Source of the DNA: Akebia trifoliata
Lineage: Eukaryota; Streptophyta; Magnoliopsida; Ranunculales; Lardizabalaceae
NCBI GenBank assembly: GCA_017979445.1
Contig: CM030706.1
Location: 7,419,595-7,483,594, forward strand
Length of the DNA stretch: 64,000 nucleotides
Reading direction: 5' to 3'
Positions 46,720 through 58,140 of the stretch are shown here, in pieces (the first letter of the stretch is position 1; each line of letters begins with the position of its first letter). Made by a program: the position numbers and the translations under genes. The notes beneath the pieces were generated by a model. The model worked only from the letters and a program-made list of their open reading frames with translations. It had not been told where the DNA came from and ran no database searches.

Positions 46720-47514
46720 ATTTCTTTTTAGGTAATATTTTTCTTTTACATTCAATTTCGAAATTAAGATTTGTTCTAACTTCTTCTCTCTTTACCATAA
46801 AAAATTAGTATTTAGAAACAACATATTCAACCCAATTAGCATAACCCTCAACCCAAATTGAATTTGGGTTAGCCCGGGTTAGGTAATTTTGGTCGGGTTG
46901 GGCTCATGGAATAACCCTAATTTCATTTTGATTAGTAAATAAATTTTATATTTGAAAACAAAGATATACAACATCAAAAACCAAACTACTAGTAAATAAA
47001 ATCCCATACAATCTTCAAATCCATGATCATGATCATGATAATTTGTTTTCTTATATCGGGCTCTGAAATTGTAATTGTTATAACTTCCTAAAAAACAAGA
47101 GTTACGAAGAGTTGGAAAGTTACAACTTTTCTGAAGTTGGGCATTCCAAACACGCACGAATATAATAATAACTTTTGTGAGTTGCCAACTTTCACCTCAC
47201 GAACTCTCTCCTAACAAACAGACCCTAAGCGAATCCACCCTTTGAGAGTTGATATACAATGAAACTCCGTTAGCTGAACCGAGCCAAGCTGACTTCAAAA
47301 AACACAAAAAACAAACAAAAAAAAATACTGACCTATTGGGTTTTTAATGTTATGTTGTCTTCTAAAATGATTCACAGGTTGAAATGCAAATGATTAATTA
47401 GATAAACAAAATGATGACTTTTCTTTACTGACAATGGAAAACTGCCCAAGCTTATAAGATAATCTAATCTAATTCTCTCTTACAAGTGTACCAAAAGATC
47501 TCAAAACATTTTCA
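46720..47514. promoter_or_regulatory. Upstream region of PHO1
   Basis: No gene recognised. 46850-46920 contains CAACCCAAATTGAATTTGGG, an inverted repeat. I found no exact phosphate-starvation P1BS motif (GNATATNC) in the last 300 bases. The frame 46879-47157 on the minus strand is not supported. Confidence 0.35.
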
Positions 47515-50500
47515 ATGAAGTTTGGGAAGGAATTTGTGTCACAAATGGTGCCAGAATGGCAAGAAGCCTACATGAATTACAATTATCTCAAGTTAGTACT
47601 CAAAGATATCTTGAGATTTAAGCAAAGGAATAAGACTTTTACGTCGAATTCAGCTGTATTGAAGAGGAAGGGTTCATTGTATAGGGCCTTCAGCGGGCTA
47701 ACACGTCAATACAATAATCTCAAGATATCTCCAAAGAAGGAGGATGAGGACCAAGTGATACTAGTGAGTGCAGAGCAAGAACAAGAGGGCTCGGAAGGGC
47801 GTTATCAGACTATGTTCCTTATGTCAGACAATGAAGGAGGGGAGTACGAGCTCATGTTCTTTAGAAGGCTCGACGATGAGTTTAACGAAGTTATTAAGTT
47901 TTACAAGGATAAGGTGGAAGAGATGTTAATGGAAGCTGGGGAGATTAATAAACAAATGGATGCTTTGATTGCATTCAGAATTAAGGTGGATAAACCCGAT
48001 GTAGGATTCGAAGAAGCTTCTCTGATTAATCTTTCGCCCGATATTGTTTCATCTCCAGCCTTGGTTTCTAGTACTTCAAGCAAGAACAGATCACCAGGTA
48101 AGTGTACACACACACACAAAACAATATATAGAAGATGCGATCGATTCACTTTGCTCGAAAACAAGGAAGAAAAACTTGGAAACGAGAGGAACTAGACCTC
48201 TCATTGCTTTTACAAGAAAAACTCAATTGTTTGGACTTTAGCAAGCTAACCGAGGGATTCTAAAACTCCTAAAATTTGGGTTTCTAATTCAATGGTAGAG
48301 TAGTCAGTTTTAAGGTTTGGCTAGAATCTTTTACACATTTGGATGAAGGAACGGATTCGTCCATACAAATGATAGAGTTTGTAAGACCACGACCGATCCT
48401 GAAAGAGAATGAATTGGAAACAAACGAGCATGTCATACCAAAGGAGGCCAAGACTGATCCCCTGACTTTAATTTCTTTCTTGGAGTTTAGTGAATCGCCC
48501 TTATTAATAGAGATAAGGTGCATGCATTATAATAATGGGCATGAGATACACAATATCAATGCTATGGTGTATCTTATCACATATCTTGAAGATTTAGATT
48601 TGCTTCGATTAGGTTCAATTAGTATCAATTAGGTAAATTAGAATATTTATGTTAGTCTAGTTTCTTTATCTTGGTTGATGTAATCCCTATAAATATCCTA
48701 TTAGGGTTCATGTAATATTCATCCAAGAATTTTCAATAAAAATCAGATTTCTACACTTATCTCATCTGTGGACATAGGCACTATCACAAAAATCTTGCTA
48801 TGTTTTGTATGATTTTTTTTTTTTTTTTTTAATTTTATTGTCCTGGTGGTTTTGACATTCACGTTACTGTTGAATTGAAGGAAAGACACAGATGGATGTT
48901 ATTCAAGAAGTGGAGATGAGCGGCGAAGGAATTTTTGAAGATGAAGAAACAGAGGTCAACAAGGGTGAAGCTAGTAGTGATCAAAGAAATGTTGGAGAAA
49001 AAGTGAACATCAATGGTTCTAGACCAAATCCATTAGAAGTCTTAAAGTATGTGAAGATCAATATCAAACATGAAACTCCATGGTCAACTTTAAAAGGCAT
49101 CCTCATGGATTCAAATTTGAAGAACTTGACTTTTACCAAAGAAGAACTGAGGGAAGTAGAGGAACAATTGAAAATCGTGATTATCGAATTTTATCAGAAG
49201 CTTCGACTTCTAAAAAGCTATAGGTAAACAACAGAGTTTCTTCTTATATTGAAAAACAATAATTGGTCTTTGGGTTTATGTTTTGTGTTGGTGTTGGTAA
49301 TGTGTTCTTGTTGCTAATGCATGTGCCAGCTTCTTGAATCTCTTGGCATTCTCCAAAATCATGAAGAAGTATGATAAGGTCAGATATTTATTATAACCCA
49401 ATGATCCTTCCCATTTTATTGAGCTTGAAAGAGACTAAATATGCAAATCAAATGTAATTGAATTATGCTTTTATGACATTCTTGGTATAAAGGGAAAATC
49501 ATGAGAAGTCATGGAAATGGAGGAAGAACATGATTCGTTTAGCCGACCACAAATTTTTGGGATAATACTTTGAGGGAAAATATAATTTTATAAGAAGTTA
49601 TTTCTGCTTTTGTTATTTTTTATTTTTATTTTTTTTGCTTAGAAATCAATTCCTCAAGAAACCCGTTTCTTCAAATGAAAGTGAGAACATTTTCCCACCC
49701 TGTATGAACATTTTCTCTTTCAGGAATACGAGCAAACTCCTTTTTTTACGATAATTGGACCTGCAATCAAACATCAGTATTGTGTTGTTCCAACAATTTC
49801 GTTTTCCTCTAAATATTTTTTGAGAAAACAAATTCACAAAGAAAATGTTTTCTTGCATTCAAACACGTACCTCGACACATTAAGCTATAAGGTTTGACTT
49901 GCAAGACAGTTTTCGATGAATTGGGTTATTTACTTTGATTTTGCATGTGTAGATTAGAGAAGAAACCCATGTTTGAGTTTCCCATTTGTGTGACTTCCCC
50001 TAATACAAGTGACCTTGTTTGCGAAAGTGTTTTAAAGCTAGAGATTTTACGGTTTGATTCCTTTTTCGATAATAATGCAGATCACGTCGAGGAGTGCATC
50101 TAAGGCATACTTAAAGATGGTCGACAACTCTTACATTGGCAACTCCGAAGAAGTAAGATTTACGTATCTATCAACCATTCGAAGAACCATAAATAGCAGA
50201 AACAATCTCAATTCTGTAAAATCTTCATTTTCTTTCATAGCTACAGCTATTTTGTAAAAGAGAGATTCTATTGGCACACCAACTTTTACTTACAACACAC
50301 CAATCCTTTTGAATTTTAAATGATTATTTACATATACTTTGGTGTGTTAATAGAAGCTCTCTATGAAAAATCTTCAATTACTAAGTACCCGTTTGGTTCA
50401 GCTCCCACATGAATCTGGAAGCGCTTCCAAGCATAAATGAACTTTTTCATTGTTTATCTGTATTTTTGTATTAGCTTTCTGGTTCACCTTGTGACTTCAC

Positions 50501-53500
50501 AGCTCAATAGGCTCATGGAGAGGGTAGAGGCCACCTTTATTAAGCACTTTTCAAACGCAAATCGCAGAAAAGGCATAAACGCTTTGAGGCCAATAGCGAG
50601 AAGAGAAAAACATCGAATTACGTTTTTATTGGGTAAGATTTGTACCAAGTAGACCATAAGATGCTGAACAAACTACATATATAAATCCTTCATTCTGTTT
50701 ATTGTTTTATGCAGGTTTGTTATCTGGTTGTTCAATAGCTCTTGTAGTGGCTATTGGTGTGCTTATACATGCAAAAAACATATTTAAGAGCGAGGGACGT
50801 GGTCGATACATGGAAAATATATTTCCACTTTATAGGTAAATCCAATGAGTTTATGTAAATTTCTATGTTTCAATTTCTAGAAAATTGGGCATAACAACCA
50901 ACAATAGCAACTGCAAAACACAAACCCCACCTAAAAAAAAAAGAGAGCACCCTTGCCAATAATGAGCCCCTTTCACTACCTTGAAAAATTGGGTTACAAT
51001 CACTCAATCTCACTTCATATCATTAAAACTGAAATTTGTCCACATGGAAACCCTAAAACGAGTTTGCTATAATTTTATAGCATAAAATCACCATTAGAAT
51101 CAATCCCGGTGTACAGTCCATTATGCCCATATAACACCACCACCGGAATACAAAGCACAAGCATAACATTCTGCTCAACTAAATTGATCTACGTAACATG
51201 TTATTTACAAAAGTTAAAAAAAATTCAAGTTCAAAATTTTCAGAATGATGTTGTTTTCGCTGTTTCTCTATAGAAATTCATAATGATCTTAACTCTTACA
51301 CTTTTTTTTTTAAATAATTTTATTTTTGTTTCTATTTGGTTCTTAGCTTAATTAGTCCATCTTACTTGCAGCTTGTTTGGATTCATTGTCCTGCATATGC
51401 TCATGTACTCTGCAAATATATACTTCTGGAGGCGATACCGCGTGAATTATGCATTTATATTTGGCTTTAAACAAGGGAGTGAGTTAGACTATAGAGAGGT
51501 TTTTCTACTAAGTGCAGGACTTGCTGTAGTAACATTGGCTGGGGTTCTTTCAAACTTGGACATGGACATGGATCCTCACACAAAGAGCTTTCAGGCATTA
51601 ACTGAATTGGTCCCTTTAGGTCTACTCACTGTAAGATATTCCCAAATAGAAAAACTTGTTCTTTCTCTTCTAAGATACAATTCACATAGTTTTGTCTGAT
51701 GATGATGTGGAATGATATTTTTTTGCTCTATAATCATTAACAAGAAATCTTTTATCGCAGGTTGTACTTATTATATTGTTGTGCCCTTTCAACATCATAT
51801 ATCGTTCAAGTCGTTTCTTCTTTATACAGTGTGTATTTCATTGTATTTGTGCTCCTCTATACAAGGTAATGTGCTAAAACAACTTCTACACATAGCATTT
51901 ATTATATAAACAAACATTTATTGTGTAAAAGACCAATAAACCCTTGTCTTTTTCACCAAATGACAAAACGAGGAGCGGTATTATTGGAAAAAAGTGTTGG
52001 ATAATACTAACATCCCCATGAAGTATAGGAAGTTAGCATTCCCCATATATATATAGAAATCAACAAAGCATGTTCTTTTATTGTTTCTTCATATTATTTT
52101 TGCTTCTTTCCTTTTGCAGGTTACCCTCCCAGATTTCTTCTTGGCAGATCAGCTAACTAGCCAGGCGTGACATCATTTTGTTGAAAGATATAAAAATTCT
52201 ATTAAGAGAGGAAAAGAGGTCGAAAAGACACACCAAGAAACAACAAAGAAGAAAGAAAATAGGAAAAAATAGATCACATAGGAACACAAACAAACCATAC
52301 TCTCCCTCTTTATGCAAATCCCAGCTATAGAGTTCTTCAAAGAAGACACCCTTAAACTCTTTAAAAGATAAGCACACAACAACAGCAACAACAACGATGA
52401 CCAAAAAAAATGCACCGATGATGACCTTTGAAAAGGGATTGTTCATCTCCTTTGAGTGTCTACTTATTCCTATCATTACAAATGCCCCCAACAGAAAGTA
52501 AAAGGAGTCAAGCACCCCTGATCAACCAACTAGAGAAAAACAAAATCACCAAGGTAGGAAAGCACTACCACACTTTAAACAGAGAAGAAAAATGGGACCA
52601 GAACTCCTGCACAAACTTACAATTGTGCGCATTATTTTTTGCTTATCATGGGTATTCCCACCCAACGGCTGAGACTAATTCCACGGTCACACACACTGGC
52701 CCCTTGGAAAGTCCTACCTGCAAAACTGGTTGGGTCAACCAGACCCTGGAGGGTGGCCCCAAGGAATTCACTGCTTCATGGTGTTTCGAACACTTGGCCT
52801 ACCCTTACTAAGGACCTTAACAAGGATCAGCTTACCACGAGGCCAACCCCTTGGGGTGCACATGTGACTAACTGGTTTGACACCAACTTTACAAAGACCA
52901 AAAAATTCCACAGAGGCAATGGCTTGAATGATGATTGTCAATGGTTAGGCTTTTACTCCAGGCAACAAAAAAAAATAAAAAACAGACAAGAACCCTAGGC
53001 CCCCAAACCGAAGAGGTGGGAAAATCCAACAAAGAGACATGAGCAAGGGACTTGTAGAAGGATTTACCCAAGAACGCTCTGACTCGATTGACTAACCATA
53101 CCTAACAATCATCTTCCACGGGGTTAATGGAAAATGATTTGCTATTGACTCAACCTCCCAATCTTAAGGCTTCTCTTCTTGAATAAAAACGTCCTAAGAG
53201 GGACCTCCCAATCTGAAGCACAAAACAATCAATTGCAAATCTTTTATTTAATGAAATATGATATACATCTGATAATTGTGCCATGAAAACATTCAATTAG
53301 TAAGAAATTGAACAATTCACACCATGGCCTGAGGGAAATTGCATACTCATGAACTTGAAGAATTTCAAAGCACAAAAGTAAACGAAGTCCTCCCGAGATT
53401 TTGTGATTAAAAACCTTCTCCACTCATCCATGGGCATGAGGACACATTGATGACCTTGATAGCATGGGAATTGCTTCTTGCACATCTTCCCATACCATTT

Positions 53501-55397
53501 TAACATCTGGTCCTTCACAGAAAATGGTCAACCACCATTCCCAAATTTTCCTCTGTGGAATCCTAATTGAAGAGCAGTGTAACCATCAAGGCCCACAATA
53601 GTACAATATTATCCACTTTGGGTCGAAGTCCGCACGGCTTTAAAATGTGTTGTGTTAGGATTACATAACGAATTGGGCCCCACCTACAATATTGTCCTCT
53701 TTGGTGGCTTCATCTGCCGCGCAAATAGTCCTTTTCTCAAGGTTTTATTATTGTACTATTGTGGGCCTGGGGCATTACAGGTTGTGTTTTTAGAGCATGG
53801 GTTCTTTTGGAGCATTTTCATAGTGCATGACAACACTGGTGAAAATGAAATATGTATTTTTTTATAGGAGAAATGAAAATCAATGTGCATTAGGAAAGTA
53901 ATTTACCTATTTCACTATTTTCAAAACATTTATTTTGTTTTAATGTGGTTCATTTGGCCTGTTTTACAATTTTGCACTTGCACTAACAAGTTATATAAAA
54001 TAGGACACATTTCAACATATTAGGTCACGTTTGGATTTCTATGATGTTCATCAACATACTTCGATTTGTTTGTAATAAATAACAAGCATCCATTAATGAT
54101 TTATATCACAGGTTCAGGCCTTTAGAAGTCTTGAATTCTACATTTGTTACTATGGTTGGGGACACTTCAAACGGAGAACAAACAACTGCCACAAAAGTGA
54201 CATTTTTAACACCTTTTATTTCATTGTAGCAGTGATTCCATACTGTTTTCGGTTCCTACAGGTAACTTCCATTGCAATGTCCCTTCCACGGTTATAAATA
54301 CATCATAGTGGTGCTACTTGTAATAGAGTAGCGGTGTTGCAGTGCCTCCGACGTTTGTTTGACGAGAAAGATATAGCCCACGGAATTAACGGACTGAGAT
54401 ACTTTTCGACAATTGTCGCAGTTGTAATGAGAACGGGATATGAACTTAAAATAGTAAAGACATGGAAGTTCATGGCAATAGTAAGCTCAATCATAGCTGC
54501 CCTTGCTAGTACATATTGGGACATTGTAATAGATTGGGGCCTTCTACAAAGTCATTCTAAAAACCAATGGTTGAGAGATAAGCTTCTTGTTCCACATAAA
54601 AGTGTCTACTTTGTAGCCATGGTAAGAAGGCAATAGAACCAATCAAGAAAAGTATCATTTAGATTTCAAGGGGAAAGAGTAATTGTGATTTTTATTTTCA
54701 AATGCAGGTTTTGAATGTTCTACTAAGATTTGCTTGGCTGCAGTCAGTGTTAGGACTCCGTGAATTGTTTTTCTTTCATAGAACGGCTTTAACGGCACTA
54801 GTTGCTTGCCTGGAGATCCTACGTCGCGGAATATGGAACTTCTTCAGGTAAGTTATATTTCTTGCCTTCTTCTTTTTTTTTTTTTAAAGTATACCTTTAT
54901 TTCAAGAAAGAGAAGAGTGCACAACAGGCCACTGAGGTCACCGATCTAAAAACAAACAAAAAGCAAAAAAACAGAACAAACTACCTCAAGCATAATGACT
55001 CCCACCTAAAGACAAACTCCTCAAAGAGAACCCCCTTGAACTCAGCAAAGCATTTGCACCCAAAAAATAACAATCCAATAATATTATACTAAGCTCTTGA
55101 AAATGAACTCAGGTAAGTTATAATTCTTAATCTATGACTTGCCTCCATTACTAATTGGAGAGTAGAGAAGATGAAGATTGTTTGAAATTTGTTTCCCAAT
55201 ATAATATATGAGTATTATAATATCAATTGACTAGTGAAAAACAAGACGCCCAATGCTAAGAGTTTTCACTGAAGAGAGTTGAATATTAACTGATCAGGTT
55301 GGAGAACGAGCACTTGAACAATGTCGGAAAGTATCGAGCATTCAAATCAGTGCCGCTCCCTTTCAACTACAATGAGAATGACAACAAGGATGAATAG
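47515..55397 (+). CDS. PHO1: PHO1-type phosphate exporter (SPX-EXS protein)
   Basis: Exports inorganic phosphate, mainly to load the xylem; PHO1 proteins sit in endomembranes and the plasma membrane. Exons: 47515-48097, 48881-49223, 49330-49378, 50081-50152, 50503-50632, 50715-50835, 51372-51630, 51761-51865, 52120-52164, 54112-54261, 54343-54621, 54708-54847, 55298-55397. They join in frame to 791 aa, the usual PHO1 length. The N-terminal SPX domain (about 1-345) opens with [15 protein letters not shown] and [11 protein letters not shown], with Y22, K26 and K30 placed as in the inositol-phosphate pocket; its last helix is [10 protein letters not shown] (316-325). [31 protein letters not shown] and [16 protein letters not shown] are membrane segments. 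EXS (about 570-785) begins [19 protein letters not shown] and includes [22 protein letters not shown] and [19 protein letters not shown]. All introns are GT-AG except intron 9, which is GC-AG. Subclade among PHO1 homologues not assigned. Confidence 0.92.
48098..48880 (+). repeat. PHO1 intron 1 with retroelement-like sequence
   Basis: A frame at 48339-48530 ([28 protein letters not shown]) followed by a stretch ending in CCTATAAATATCCTATTAGG, TTTCAATAAA looks like a retrotransposon tail and LTR fragment. It is not part of the PHO1 protein. Confidence 0.35.
49515..49575 (+). mobile_element. LINE (RTE-type) 3' tail fragment in PHO1 intron 3
   Basis: TGATTCGTTTAGCCGACCAC, AAATTTTTGGGATAATACTT matches the common plant RTE 3' end of the form AGCCGACCCCA...GGGATAAGGC. 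Confidence 0.5.
50262..50361. repeat. MITE in PHO1 intron 4, AGAGAGNTTCTATTGGCAC ends
   Basis: AGAGAGATTCTATTGGCACA at the left pairs with TGTGTTAATAGAAGCTCTCT at the right. The inner arms CACACCAA and TTGGTGTG also match. The same ends occur in bL32m intron 2 (60301-60410 and to 60650). Confidence 0.65.
52165..52166 (+). promoter_or_regulatory. GC splice donor of PHO1 intron 9
   Basis: Exon 9 ends LADQLTSQ and exon 10 resumes [10 protein letters not shown], exactly as in the family, so the junction is fixed. The donor reads CAG|GCGTGA instead of CAG|GT. If the intron were kept, translation would add Ala and stop at TGA (52168-52170). Confidence 0.8.
52640..52862 (-). mobile_element. tRNA-derived SINE, reverse copy in PHO1 intron 9
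   Basis: In reverse complement it reads box A-like TTGGCCTCGTGGTAAGCTGA, box B-like GTTCGAAACACC, and ends GGTGGGAATACCCATGATAA. Same family as 36450-36674, with considerable divergence. Confidence 0.7.
54858..55110 (-). mobile_element. LINE-like insertion in PHO1 intron 12 with duplicated splice donor
   Basis: AGGTAAGTTATA at the exon 12 boundary (54846-54857) occurs again at 55111-55122; with flanking bases the repeat extends to about 20 bp with one mismatch. A poly-T run near 54877-54888 marks an inserted retroposon in reverse orientation. The 12-bp repeat contains the donor AG|GTAAG. Confidence 0.7.
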
Positions 55398-56012
55398 AGT
55401 CAAAGGACATCTAAAACGTGGATAAGAGATGGGGGACAAAAATGTCATCCACACTATAAATTGGGATATCCAATGGAGAAGAAAGTTGCATGAAGCAGGC
55501 ACTAGAGCAAAATTCAAGGCTTTTCCACATTGGTTTTATTTGTCAGAAATGAATAGAGAGAGTTTTGGAAGAAAACAGATCAACCCTTCTTTGAGTACAA
55601 AGTCACAAAACCAATGGAAAGCATCATAGATAAAAATTCAAATTTCTTCTAAGAAAGCTTCCACAACTGATAGAGTACACCAGTAAGAGACGAAAGATTA
55701 TAAATGGGAAAAGGTATGATCATTGTGAGTTCTGTAAGTGATTTTTGTATAGAATTTGATTGAAAAAAATAATGTTTCTATTTAAGCTCTTTCGTTAGAA
55801 TTTGAGTTCAACATTCGAATAGGTATCTGATGAGACCTGTCTAATTACAAAGGAAACATTATGTAGCCTGCAATTAAACACATGAGATCCCATCTGAACA
55901 AAAATCCTTAAAAGTACTCCTTTGAACTCATCAAATAACTTGCAATTTTTATTTTTATTTTTTATTTTTTATAAAAAAAATTGATAGGTAAATAAAACTT
56001 ATATTAAATGTG
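55398..56012. other. PHO1 3' flank
   Basis: No further gene recognised. 55900-55970 (TCCTTTGAACTCATCAAATA) resembles the LINE-like fragments in the PHO1 introns. The PHO1 poly(A) site is not identified. Confidence 0.4.
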
Positions 56013-56960
56013 GTCGAGAAGATGGTGAATATTAAGGAGTTGAGTGAGAGAATTGACTCGTTTGAGCCTCGGTTTCAACAATTAAGCACTGATGTTTATG
56101 AGTTGAAAGAAGGGATGCGGGCGATTCAAACAACCCTGTAGCGTTTGGTTGCAGATCAACCGCCGGTTCAGGAAGCACCACGTGATCCTGTTAATGTACA
56201 ACAAAGAATAGAAAATCAACAAGGCGGCATAGCAATATAAGGTCGTCCACTTTGTATCAATTTTCCAAGGTTCAACAGAGATGATTTGAAAGGTTGGATT
56301 TTTCCGGCTGAACAATATTAATAGTTGAACGGCTTGGCCAATGAACAAATGGTTTCCTTGGACTCGGTTCACCTAACTAAAGATGCCATAGCATGGTATC
56401 CTTGGATGACTCGTCCGATTGGATTAATGTAATTCACTCGGGCCTTATGCTCTCATTTTGGTTCACGAGAATTCGTAGATCTAGGTGCGACATTATCTAA
56501 CTTAAATAAACTAATATGATTCGTGAATTTCAAGGCCTATTTGAAAAGCTTGTGAATCAAGTTACCGATTTATCATAATCATTTTTAATTAGTTGTTTTG
56601 TCTTAGGCTTATGTGACGACATACGTGCTGGAGTTCAGTTACTTTGACTTGGTTCACTAACCGAAGCATTCAACTTAGTTATTTGCCAAGAAGAAACGAT
56701 TAAGGTAACCCAAGAATTTTCATTGTACCGAGCAACACCTCACCTCTTGGGCTTCCTCATATTAATCGACTTTCCCTGATAGAGTAAGCGGAGAGGAAAT
56801 CGAAAGGTCTTTGTTCAATTGCGATGAAATATTCAAACCGGGACATCATTGCAAGAAACCTCAACTACTCCTTTTGGAGACCAATGCGGACACGTTGAAG
56901 GACAAAGTTACTTTTGAAATATTTCCAACTTGAGGACAAGTTGTTTTAAAGGGAGGATGA
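56013..56960 (+). pseudogene. Gag-only remnant of a Ty3/gypsy retrotransposon
   Basis: With several stops and shifts it reads ERIDSFEPRFQQLSTDVYEL, INFPRFNRDDLKGWIFPAEQ, LNGLANEQMVSLDSVHLTKD, AIAWYPWMTRP, FTRALCSHFGS, REFQGLFEKLVNQVTDLS, IRAGVQLL and SLTEAFNLVICQEET, the retrotransposon gag domain. The end, SNLEDKLF in the shifted frame at about 56925-56945, is the usual C-terminal tail of the whole polyprotein, so protease, RT, RNase H and integrase are missing by internal deletion. Purine-rich AAAGGGAGGATGAA at 56948-56961 is the polypurine tract. Upstream LTR not found. Confidence 0.75.
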
Positions 56961-56961
56961 A

Positions 56962-57210
56962 TGTTAGGATACTTTATTTTAGTATTTAGGATATATGGCT
57001 ATGTTATTTAGTAGTTAGCAATCTAGTTGCTAATTAGGTATTTTATTATTTTTGGATTTTTTCTATTTTATTAATTTAGGAAGTTTTATTAAAGTAAGAC
57101 TCTAATCTTTGTACGTTGGGAGTCAAAATCCTTCATTTATATATATTGGAGGATGTAATACGTTTTTTTTCAAGCAATCAATAAAAATAAATTTATTTAT
57201 TTGGAGGAAG
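56962..57210 (+). mobile_element. 3' LTR (partial) of the gypsy remnant
   Basis: Starts TGTTAGGATACTTTATTTTA directly after the polypurine tract. It includes CAATCAATAAAAATAAA, a likely poly(A) signal. The right limit is not clear and no target duplication was found. Confidence 0.5.
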
Positions 57211-58140
57211 ATCCCCCTTGAAGTGGATCAAAATTGTCCATAGGATCTAGGATCCTGTCAATTTTCTTCTTCTTGTTCTTTAAATCTTTCCATCTATTCT
57301 TCATTAATGGAGACATTCAAATTCAATTGATCAAAAATTTCTGGGTTTTGAACTTCTAGGGTTTTGGTTTAGGAGGGAAGTTGAGGGTTTGAGGTTGTTG
57401 GAGTTTGGGTTTTAGGGTGTTAGAGGTGTATGGGGTTTGAGATTGTGAAGGAGACGAGGACATATTGGTAATTGGTGATGTTCTAAGGTTTGTTTGTTGG
57501 GAGTTTTTGGTGGTGAGAGACGAAGCTCTCTCCCTTAAACCCTAAACCATTTGACAGTTTTGGTCAAATGTCGTCAAAGTAGCTAAGTTGAAAATTTGAA
57601 ATAGAAATTACGAATTTTTCTACCGTTCACATGGTGTGCATTGCGCAGTGCTCAAACTTGTCTCTCGTCTTGTTCATGGACGAGATAGAGTTATTTCGGA
57701 TAAGTCATCTCATCTCGGGCAATATAAACCAAGTCGATTTACAATTATTTATTAAAATATATTTATATATAAATAATTATATAAAAAAATTATAAAATAA
57801 AGTAGGTTATAAATTATAAGATTATTTTTTTATTTAAATAATAAATTTTTAAAGGGTTAGGATTGATATACCTACGAAAGTGAACTCATATGTTCAGGCA
57901 CAATCCCTATCGTGTAAATACTAATCCAATCATCAAGATTTATCTTCGAGATTTGTGTTATATTCTTGAGATTTTTTTTATTCGTACCTTCGAATTTCAC
58001 ATGTACACGGCCAGGATGGTAAGTGAACATATGCATTCCCTTTCCATTTCTCTATCGTCCCGACCCTTATTTAAGTTAAAAAAATTATGTTATTTTAATA
58101 TAAAAAATACAAAATCTCAATTGACTAGGCTGAGTTTTAC
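57211..58140. other. Intergenic, repeat-derived
   Basis: 57355-57545 is rich in GGGTTT. 57650-57860 (TCTCGTCTTGTTCATGGACG; TCTCATCTCGGGCAATATAA) resembles the interior of the CATGGTTTTAAAAC family. The frame 57890-58288 has no recognised domain and crosses an element boundary. Confidence 0.4.

Larger units (their letters stand above)
52165..54111. repeat. Expanded PHO1 intron 9 (about 1.95 kb) with retroelement sequence
   Basis: Contains antisense LINE-like sequence at about 52200-52560 (AAGAAGACACCCTTAAACTC resembles AGAGAACCCCCTTGAACTC in intron 12) and a reverse SINE at 52640-52862. 53290-53900 is unassigned; ATAGTACAATATTATCCACT and TGGCTTCATCTGCC form part of inverted sequence. None of the frames here is called as a gene. 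Confidence 0.5.

Noticed and set aside
47230..47260. P1BS phosphate-starvation element near TTGATATACA
   Set aside because: The consensus GNATATNC needs G two bases before ATAT; here the base is T.
47901..48164. Minus-strand 87-codon frame
   Set aside because: Antisense shadow of PHO1 exon 1.
52153..52998. Frames of 80-127 codons on both strands in PHO1 intron 9
   Set aside because: The stretch is SINE and LINE-like sequence between two PHO1 exons that join exactly.
57355..57545. Interstitial telomere repeat from GGGTTT-rich text
   Set aside because: The GGGTTT runs are irregular and mixed with other G-rich words; there is no TTTAGGG periodicity.
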